A stretch of DNA of 64,000 nucleotides, taken from NCBI GenBank assembly GCA_009746045.1, contig RPFO01000034.1, positions 1,837,146 to 1,901,145 on the forward strand. The letters are read 5' to 3'. A program made the position numbers and the translations under genes. The stretch's first letter is position 1. The number at the start of each line of letters is the position of its first letter. Source of the stretch: Mesostigma viride (Eukaryota > Streptophyta > Mesostigmatophyceae > Mesostigmatales > Mesostigmataceae). Shown here one piece after another: positions 56,736 to 64,000 of this stretch. The notes below the pieces were generated by a model. That model searched no databases, was not told where the DNA came from, and saw only the letters and a program-made list of their open reading frames with translations.

Positions 56736-57420
56736 TCATTCTGACGATCCTGACCTACGGCGCCGAGACCTGGACACTGACGCAGGAGCTGGAGCAACGA
56801 CTCGACGGCAACATCACCAAGATGCTGCGCATGGCCCTTATTAACATCCCCTTTGGTTTGCACATTAGTAATGAGTGATTTGTACGCTGATTTGCTTTAT
56901 GTTTCCCACATTATTAGGCACAGGCGCCTGGGCCTAGCCGGGCACCTGGCCCGCACAGATCAGGTAGACACATCAGATAGGCTATAGCTGGGCATGCACC
57001 AAGCCCGCCCAGCCTGGGCTGATATGTCCTCACCTGCATGGCGTGCCCCAGGCCGCGCGCGGCAGGGCCGCCACCCCGCGGCCGTGGACTTTTCGTGATA
57101 GACTGGGCATGGACATGTGCTACACTAGACGTGACGGGCTCATATACCCGGGCAGCCTCCTGGTTTGTCTGTATAACATGGAGGCAGATGGTACACAAGG
57201 ATAGAGATAGATGGCGAGTAGTGATGCAGGAGACCACCCCCAAGTCTGTGGGGGCTCCGCGTGTGACCGCGTATGGCATTCATAGCGATTCGGGCCGTGG
57301 TGCCCACACTACCCTGCATGTTTAAGTGATGTAACTATAGGACCTAGATAGCTTGCACCATGTCCATTCCAACCCATATTCCCCTCCCACCGAGGACTTA
57401 TGCTCGCGGCGTGACGCAGA
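56735..57420 (+). mobile_element. LINE 3' fragment, copy 2
   Basis: ILTYGAETWTLTQELEQRLD and GNITKMLRMALINIPFGLHI, stop, then RHRRLGLAGHLARTDQVDTS and a 3' UTR. It is the near-exact inverse of 47770-48400 apart from indels. It includes the hairpin at 57229-57258. Broken and inactive. Confidence 0.85.
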
Positions 57421-57469
57421 TTAATTAATTAAGCAGATCCGCCCAGCTAGGTCTGGGTGGGAGGAGCAT

Positions 57470-57790
57470 CGCTGCATGGCCAGGCCAGCAGATGCCGCAG
57501 CCTTACATAGCCTAGCCCTTGTTGTACAGCCATGCTATATCCTGGCTATGATCAGCTTACTTGCCCACGCTCCTTGTTATGATTAATGCTCACACGCGGG
57601 TCTTATTATTGCACCCACAGAACTTGCGCCGGATCGTCTATCGTGTCCGATTGCAGCTGTGGCATGCCTCTGGCATGAAGGAGAATTAAGGGGGCCTCTG
57701 CCCTTTCCTCCTGTTGTGCACATATACAGGGATTAAAAGCACTCCGGTGCTCCGTGACCGGCCCCAACGGGAGCACAAGTTGATTACTTT
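57470..57790 (+). repeat. Dispersed repeat X, copy 2
   Basis: Inverted match of 49205-49510, including gattgcagctgtggcatgcc and gcactccggtgctccgtgac. Confidence 0.75.
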
Positions 57791-57799
57791 AAGGGCCTT

Positions 57800-58037
57800 G
57801 CACGTCGCAATGGGCTCACGCCATGCAGGGCAGCCGCTGCCTGGCATGTCTGTCATCTAGGGAGGCAAATGGTTCGCAAGGATAGGTGGCAGGTAGTCAT
57901 GAAGGAGACCACCCCCAAGTCCGTGGGGGCTCCGCGTGTGACCAAGCCATGCATGGCATTCACAGTGATTCAGGCCGTGGTGGCAGCCCACAACCGCATC
58001 ACTAGGTCTTGGTTATAGATAGCTAGAGCTCCCTCCC
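57800..58037 (+). mobile_element. LINE 3' UTR fragment, copy 3
   Basis: Collinear with the 3' UTR of copy 2: aaggataggtggcaggtagt, the hairpin at 57904-57933, gtgattcaggccgtggtggc, then the start of the CCCAT array. The UTR resumes after the array at 60867. Confidence 0.8.
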
Positions 58038-60866
58038 TCCCATCCCATCCCATCCCATCCCATCCCATCCCATCCCATCCCATCCCATCCCATCCCATCC
58101 CATCCCATCCCATCCCATCCCATCCCATCCCATCCCATCCCATCCCATCCCATCCCATCCCATCCCATCCCATCCCATCCCATCCCATCCCATCCCATCC
58201 CATCCCATCCCATCCCATCCCATCCCATCCCATCCCATCCCATCCCATCCCATCCCATCCCATCCCATCCCATCCCATCCCATCCCATCCCATCCCATCC
58301 CATCCCATCCCATCCCATCCCATCCCATCCCATCCCATCCCATCCCATCCCATCCCATCCCATCCCATCCCATCCCATCCCATCCCATCCCATCCCATCC
58401 CATCCCATCCCATCCCATCCCATCCCATCCCATCCTGGGCATCCCATCCCATCCCATCCTGGGCATCCCATCCCATCCCCTCCCATCCCATCCCATCCCA
58501 TCCCATCCCATCCTGGGCATCCCATCCCATCCCATCCCATCCCATCCCATCCCATCCCATCCCATCCCATCCCATCCCATCCCATCCCATCCCATCCCAT
58601 CCCATCCCATCCCATCCCATCCCATCCCATCCCATCCCATCCCATCCCATCCCATCCCATCCCATCCCATCCCATCCCATCCCATCCCATCCCATCCCAT
58701 CCCATCCCATCCCATCCCATCCCATCCCATCCCATCCCATCCCATCCCATCCCATCCCATCCCATCCCATCCCATCCCATCCCATCCCATCCCATCCCAT
58801 CCCATCCCATCCCATCCCATCCCATCCCATCCCATCCCATCCCATCCCATCCCATCCCATCCCATCCCATCCCATCCCATCCCATCCCATCCCATCCCAT
58901 CCCATCCCATCCCATCCCATCCCATCCCATCCCATCCCATCCCATCCCATCCTGGGCATCCCATCCCATCCCATCCCATCCCATCCCTGCATCCCATCCC
59001 ATCCCATCCCCTCCCATCCCATCCCATCCCATCCCATCCCATCCCATCCCATCCCATCCCATCCCATCCCATCCCATCCCATCCCATCCCATCCCATCCC
59101 ATCCCATCCCATCCCATCCCATCCCATCCCATCCCATCCCATCCCATCCCATCCCATCCCATCCCATCCCATCCCATCCCATCCCATCCCATCCCATCCC
59201 ATCCCATCCCATCCCATCCCATCCCATCCCATCCCATCCCATCCCATCCCATCCCATCCCATCCCATCCCATCCCATCCCATCCCATCCCATCCCATCCC
59301 ATCCCATCCCATCCCATCCCATCCCATCCCATCCCATCCCATCCCATCCCATCCCATCCCATCCCATCCCATCCCATCCCATCCCATCCCATCCCATCCC
59401 ATCCCATCCCATCCCATCCCATCCCATCCCATCCCATCCCATCCCATCCCATCCCATCCCATCCCATCCCATCCCATCCCATCCCATCCCATCCCATCCC
59501 ATCCCATCCCATCCCATCCCATCCCATCCCATCCCATCCCATCCCATCCCATCCCATCCCATCCCATCCCATCCCATCCCATCCTGGGCATCCCATCCCA
59601 TCCCATCCTGGGCATCCCATCCCATCCCCTCCCATCCCATCCCATCCCATCCCATCCCATCCTGGGCATCCCATCCCATCCCATCCCATCCCATCCCTGC
59701 ATCCCATCCCATCCCATCCCATCCCATCCCATCCCATCCCATCCCATCCCATCCCATCCCATCCCATCCCATCCCATCCCATCCCATCCCATCCCATCCC
59801 ATCCCATCCCATCCCATCCCATCCCATCCCATCCCATCCCATCCCATCCCATCCCATCCCATCCCATCCCATCCCATCCCATCCCATCCCATCCCATCCC
59901 ATCCCATCCCATCCCATCCCATCCTGGGCATCCCATCCCATCCCATCCTGGCATCCCATCCCATCCCCTCCCATCCCATCCCATCCCATCCCATCCCATC
60001 CTGGGCATCCCATCCCATCCCATCCCATCCCATCCCATCCCTGCATCCCATCCCATCCCATCCCCCCATCCCATCCCATCCCATCCCATCCCATCCCATC
60101 CCATCCCATCCCATCCCATCCCATCCCATCCCATCCCATCCCATCCCATCCCATCCCATCCCATCCCATCCCATCCCATCCCATCCCATCCCATCCCATC
60201 CCATCCCATCCCATCCCATCCCATCCCATCCCATCCCATCCCATCCCATCCCATCCCATCCCATCCCCGTCCCATCCCCTCCCATCCCATCCCATCCCAT
60301 CCCATCCCATCCCATCCCATCCCATCCCATCCCATCCCATCCCATCCCATCCCATCCCATCCCATCCCATCCCATCCCATCCCATCCCATCCCATCCCAT
60401 CCCATCCCATCCCATCCCATCCCATCCCATCCCATCCCATCCCATCCCATCCCATCCCATCCCATCCCATCCCATCCCATCCCATCCCATCCCATCCCAT
60501 CCCATCCCATCCCATCCCATCCCATCCCATCCCATCCTGGGCATCCCATCCCATCCCATCCTGGGCATCCCATCCCATCCCCTCCCATCCCATCCCATCC
60601 CATCCCATCCCATCCCATCCCATCCCATCCCATCCCATCCCATCCCATCCCTGCATCCCATCCCATCCCATCCCATCCCATCCCATCCCATCCCATCCCA
60701 TCCCATCCCATCCCATCCCATCCCATCCCATCCCATCCCATCCCATCCCATCCCATCCCATCCCATCCCATCCCATCCCATCCCATCCCATCCCATCCCA
60801 TCCCATCCCATCCCATCCCATCCCATCCCATCCCATCCCATCCCATCCCATCCCATCCCATCCCAT
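58038..60866 (+). repeat. (CCCAT)n satellite, about 2.8 kb
   Basis: About 560 pentamers. Interruptions (cctgggcat, ccctgcat, cccctccc) come in the same grouped order several times: about 58433-58520, 58951-59015, 59582-59700, 59921-60065 and 60537-60655. This shows block duplications of several hundred bases. The M-G-W-D-G frames of about 950 codons on the minus strand are artefacts. Confidence 0.97.
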
Positions 60867-61043
60867 TCGACTGTACTGAGGGCTTATGCTCACGTAACGC
60901 TGTTACACAATGAATTAATTGATTAATTATAACATTGGAGCGCCATGTGCCCAGGAATAGTCGTCTCCGGTGACTGCCATTACAGTAGAGGACAGCTTAT
61001 GGATGAGGATTATATCCCCCTCTAGTGACTATACGGTTGGGGC
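60867..61043 (+). mobile_element. LINE 3' UTR end after the satellite
   Basis: cactgagggcttatgctcacg-like sequence matches the end of the 3' UTR of copies 1 and 2 (gaggacttatgctcgcgg), followed by taattaattataac, also like copy 2 (attaattaatt). The rest to 61043 is unassigned. Confidence 0.65.
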
Positions 61044-61810
61044 ATGATGCAGACAGCCTTTGGGGCCTCCAGTCGCCCGCTGCTGCCGCGCCTGCTCGAC
61101 GGGACGGAGGTCCCGTTCCGTGACCGCTTCAAACTGTTGGGGAGCATGCTCCCTGACACCGCGGACGATGTGGACATCCGCATCGGCCTGGCCTGGGCCA
61201 GGCTCCGTTCACTCAACACCTACTGGCGCTCGAAGGGCCTGGGCGAGCACCGCAAGCGAATGCTCTTCAAGGTCCTCGTCCTCACGGTGCTCACGTATGG
61301 CGCCGAGGCGTGGTGGACACTCACGGACACACTGGCGGCTAAGCTAGACGGCACGGTTTACAGGATGCTCCGACAGGTCCTGAACGTAGGGTTTTCCAAG
61401 CGTAGGTCATTAGAGCCTTTGTATCAGGGTATGCCTCGTATTTCGGACGAGATTAGGCAGCGTAGGATAGCATTTGTAGGACATCTTGCTCGCACCAGCC
61501 AGGTCGACACCGCCCTTGGTCTGGCCGGCCCCCAGAGGCTTGGCCAACCAGGGCGGCATATTTTGACCTGGCCTGGCCCCAAGGACCTTCCCAGGAAGCT
61601 AGGTAAACCTGCCATGAACTACACCCAGATGTTGCTGGCCGACCTAGTACGTGGTCCCAGCCCAGTTTGAACACCGCATCCACTCCCTCTCCCTTCTTTG
61701 GACTGCCATGCAGAACAAGAAGCGGTGGCAGACGATTGTCCAGGCTCACACGCCAGCCCCTGTGGGCAAGCCACCCCCCCCCAAGAGGAAGAGGCGTTTT
61801 GCTGAGTAGT
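61044..61810 (+). pseudogene. LINE reverse transcriptase, C-terminal part
   Basis: RLLDGTEVPFRDRFKLLGSM, LPDTADDVDIRIGLAWARLR, VLVLTVLTYGAEAWWTLTDT, GTVYRMLRQVLNVGFSKRRS and RQRRIAFVGHLARTSQVDTA are the thumb and C-terminal signatures of a non-LTR RT (F-K-x-L-G, L-x-Y-G-A-E-x-W, G-H-x-A-R). After a one-base shift near 61660 it continues QFEHRIHSLSLLWTAMQNKK to a basic tail PPKRKRRFAE and stop at about 61809. It lacks the catalytic half. The best preserved of the LINE pieces here; related to but distinct from the family at 48 and 57 kb. Confidence 0.85.
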
Positions 61811-61929
61811 GTAGTTAGGGTTTTCTAGACTAGATAGCTTAGAGTTAGGTTAGTTCGATTACGCGGCTTCCTCCACCTCCACAACCCATCAAGGAATATG
61901 TGCTACATGATCTCCCAACGGAGGCATGT

Positions 61930-61956
61930 TATAATTTAATTTAATTTAATTTAATG
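61930..61956 (+). repeat. (AATTT)n LINE tail
   Basis: About five TTTAA units at the 3' end of the RT fragment, as expected for a LINE with a microsatellite-like tail. Confidence 0.7.
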
Positions 61957-61961
61957 ATGCA

Positions 61962-62053
61962 GACGATATTTGTAACTTCCGTGTAATATGTTTATTTATT
62001 ATGAGATCAGCACAGTACTCCGTGGCATGCCCATGCGCATGACACACAAGTAC
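61962..62053 (+). repeat. Dispersed repeat, copy 2
   Basis: Match to 46963-47054, with the same TGTAA and gacacacaagtac. Confidence 0.8.
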
Positions 62054-62179
62054 CGGTGACTGCGGGCTTTGCGAGCCCTCAACAGGGGCACGAGGCTTGT
62101 TTAACACAGAAAAAAATAAATAGATAAATACTATTCACAGGACGCAACGCTAACGATGTTGCCCCTCAATGAATTCATG

Positions 62180-62350
62180 AGGGCTCTTATGGATGGCAAG
62201 GAGAGTGAATCCCACCATCACTAAGACAACTGGCCAATATGTACAATGAACAACCAGTCATCCTAATAATTATTGCGCAGTCCGCCTCAGTACAGCAATC
62301 GGGAAGCTATTGGTCCCTGCCCTCTTTCCAACGTGGAGAATTTTGAACTT
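62180..62350 (+). pseudogene. Probable LINE RT entry-motif remnant
   Basis: NNYCAVRLSTAIGKLLVPAL resembles the N-Y-R-x-I-x-L-x-x-x-x-G-K-L-L entry motif of non-LTR RTs, with a stop just upstream. It is short and isolated. Confidence 0.4.
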
Positions 62351-62379
62351 GTGGGATGCCACTGTGCCAACAGCTGAGC

Positions 62380-62930
62380 CTAGTCGCCCCCCGAGGCAAT
62401 AAACGGAGCATAAAGTGCTGTTTTCGGAACAGTTGCAGCCAAGAGATGTGACAGCCTACAAAATGGCCTGTGCATTGTTCGGCATCTCCAGGACGATACT
62501 TGCGAGCACCAATGACCCTTGCCAGGCAACTTCAAACAAATTCTGGCCATGGAAGCGTTGCCAAGAAACCAAGAGGCCAGGCGTGGACGCACAGCAGAAG
62601 CCTGCGGTGGTTGTCTCATGGATATCATCTGGTTCTTGAATCCCTTCAATTCCAACTTCACAGTTGCCTCGTTTATATGCGTGTCGCCCAGCAGACGACC
62701 TGGTTGTGGCATGGTCCTTCCTGGGACCTGGCAACCACAGCACTTGATGGCATTCAAGGAAGTGCCAAACGGAAACTGGGCCTTCATGTAGGCAAACAAT
62801 GTATCCACCTCGAAACACGGGAGAATGGAGGCCTGGTAACAAATGAAGCGTAATCGCTCCCCGTAAATCGCTACGAAGGCCCGCAAGAAAATCCCCATTC
62901 CATGTCACTGAGGGGACATCCCTGCCAACA
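62380..62930. other. Unassigned, downstream of the EF-hand gene
   Basis: Overlapping frames of 90-172 codons exist on both strands, but none resembles a known protein. Part may be the 3' UTR of the minus-strand EF-hand gene. Confidence 0.35.
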
Positions 62931-62962
62931 GTGTGCATTTTTCATTCATGCTTTTTAGGTGC

Positions 62963-63448
62963 TCAGAAAGTGCGAGTTCTCATCATTGTGTCGAAGTCAC
63001 GACAGCTGACCCGTCCATCCTTGTCCATATCGACCTCGTCAAATATGGCATCGATGACATGCTCGGGGACCCACTTGACGCCGCTCTCCCTGCAGGCGGA
63101 AGTGAGGTTGTCCACTGTTATGAAACCGGCACTTCTGGCGTCGAAGGCCTTGAAGATGCGCCGAATGTTCTCGTCCATGTCGGAGTGTCGCAATTTGTCG
63201 TGCATGTAGCTGAGAAAAACCGCGCGGCTTGTTTGGCCATCGGGCGAATGCGACGTGATGAAGTCTACCTCTGTTCTGGATGGCTTCATTCCACACAGCG
63301 ATGCAATTGCGCATTTCAATTCGTGACGAGTGAGCCAGCCTTTGCTGTCTCCATCGAAGATGTCAAAGCTTTCGTTAACGCGCCTAGTGACTTCCTCGCC
63401 AGAAAGTGGAAGCTCTACGAAGGACATGACGCGCAGGAAGCTCGTCAA
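62963..63448 (-). CDS. EFCAB11: EF-hand calcium-binding protein, EFCAB11-like
   Basis: 161 codons, no intron, ATG at 63446-63448; a second in-frame ATG seven codons later (MSFVELP) could also serve. EF loop 1 is DGDSKGWLTRHE (D1, D3, G6, E12, Lys at position 5) and loop 4 is DMDKDGRVSCRD (D1, D3, D5, G6, D12). Loops 2 and 3 (HSPDGQTSRAVF and DARSAGFITVDN) are degenerate. The stretch after loop 1, AIASLCGMKPSRTEVDFI, matches the L-x-G-x-K-P-S-x-x-E-V-D signature I associate with EFCAB11, a conserved calmodulin-like protein of about 160 residues with poorly known function. Length and the pattern of live and dead loops agree. A divergent centrin or calmodulin-like protein is the alternative. Confidence 0.82.
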   Translation of the reverse strand: MTSFLRVMSFVELPLSGEEVTRRVNESFDIFDGDSKGWLTRHELKCAIASLCGMKPSRTEVDFITSHSPDGQTSRAVFLSYMHDKLRHSDMDENIRRIFKAFDARSAGFITVDNLTSACRESGVKWVPEHVIDAIFDEVDMDKDGRVSCRDFDTMMRTRTF

Positions 63449-64000
63449 TCTTGAAAACCCTGCGCAACGATCTCGCGCACCCTTTAAAAAATGCTGAAAT
63501 GCAAATCTTGCGTGCGACTTCTCATGTAGCGGCTACAACTGCCCTTTGCACAACTGTGCACGCTGGAAGGGCTCCCGACGCAATGCAACATTCGGGAGCG
63601 AAATGACCACTGGTTGCTCTGAATCATCGCGCGGGGACGACCGTCGCTTTGCCAGTTTTACTGCCATCGCCACATGACCTCATGCGGCCTCTACTCTGCT
63701 GGCCACAGTCACTGTACTGCTGCCGTTGTTGTTGTTGTTGTTGACTTGTTGTTGTTGCCCACGCCGCACATGGGCAGCTTAGTCGAGAGTCGTTGGAACG
63801 GTCGCGCTCCAGCAGTCTGTTCTCCCCGAGGGAACCTGCGCGCTGCGAGACTTCCGCAATGTGCTGGCAGATTTGCCCTATCGGCTCCCTGGTGCGGTTC
63901 AGCCAACCCTGTTGGCTCCCTGAATTTGCAGGGACAACCGGTCGGAAACGGTTGCCCAGTTGCGCATTTGTTGCGGGCCAATGGGGGACATTTGGTCACG
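63449..64000. other. Probable intergenic/promoter region of the EF-hand gene
   Basis: No coding signal was recognised. A short (TTG)n run lies at 63722-63757. An ATG on the plus strand at 63980 opens a frame to the window end, too short to judge. Confidence 0.4.

Noticed and set aside
57970-60893. Three minus-strand frames of about 950 codons (MGWDG repeats)
   Set aside because: Translation of the CCCAT satellite; the flanks are LINE 3' UTR, not coding.
62380-62898. 172-codon minus-strand frame after the EF-hand gene
   Set aside because: Long antisense frames overlap it, with no recognisable domain and no promoter or poly-A context. It may be UTR.

Overview
This is eukaryotic nuclear DNA, most likely from a green alga (Chlorophyta). 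Three things point there: hydroxyproline-type (S)PPPP stretches inside a secreted protein, a TGTAA poly-A motif after the main stop codon, and a short block of plant-type CCCTAAA telomere units. A repeat-swollen prasinophyte-type genome (Pyramimonas/Cymbomonas-like) would fit, but that is a guess. No organism-specific marker such as rRNA or a barcode gene is present.

About 0.1-46.9 kb (+ strand) is read as ONE very large split gene. I chained 37 exons from 1369 to the stop codon at 46919-46921. Every junction agrees in phase, all acceptors are AG and all but one donor are GT. Two weaker upstream exons (108-291 and 454-540) would supply a membrane-targeting start. The predicted protein is about 4,470 residues. 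In order it has about six IPT/TIG immunoglobulin-like domains, a proline-rich wall-type spacer, a long GCC2/GCC3 (ephrin-receptor-like) cysteine-rich stalk, a membrane-proximal ectodomain, about nine membrane spans interrupted by a cytosolic insert of about 650 residues, and a cytosolic tail built from repeats with a conserved E-I-M-x-A-W-L-x-x-C-R core. I do not know a named gene for it.

Its introns carry an exceptional load of tandem repeats: (CT)n, a 4.5-kb 21-bp minisatellite, 0.9 kb of (TATCC)n, 82-bp and 91/102-bp arrays, G-rich arrays, (TAC)n/(CAC)n, (GATAC)n, 30-bp repeats and 0.6 kb of (CTCTCCT)n. In several introns the repeat unit is a copy of the adjoining exon-intron junction, so extra splice-site look-alikes lie in tandem. 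A 443-bp MITE with a 3-bp target duplication lies in one intron.

About 46.9-62.4 kb is a graveyard of broken non-LTR retrotransposons (LINEs): reverse transcriptase, ORF1-like and endonuclease-like fragments on both strands, one insertion nested inside another with an 8-bp target duplication, and a 2.8-kb (CCCAT)n satellite that sits inside a LINE 3' UTR. A degenerate GT-rich tract (54.1-55.4 kb) and two related hairpins (about 55.9-56.1 kb) lie between them.

About 62.9-63.5 kb (- strand) holds a clean intronless 161-residue EF-hand gene that looks like EFCAB11. The last 0.5 kb is probably intergenic.
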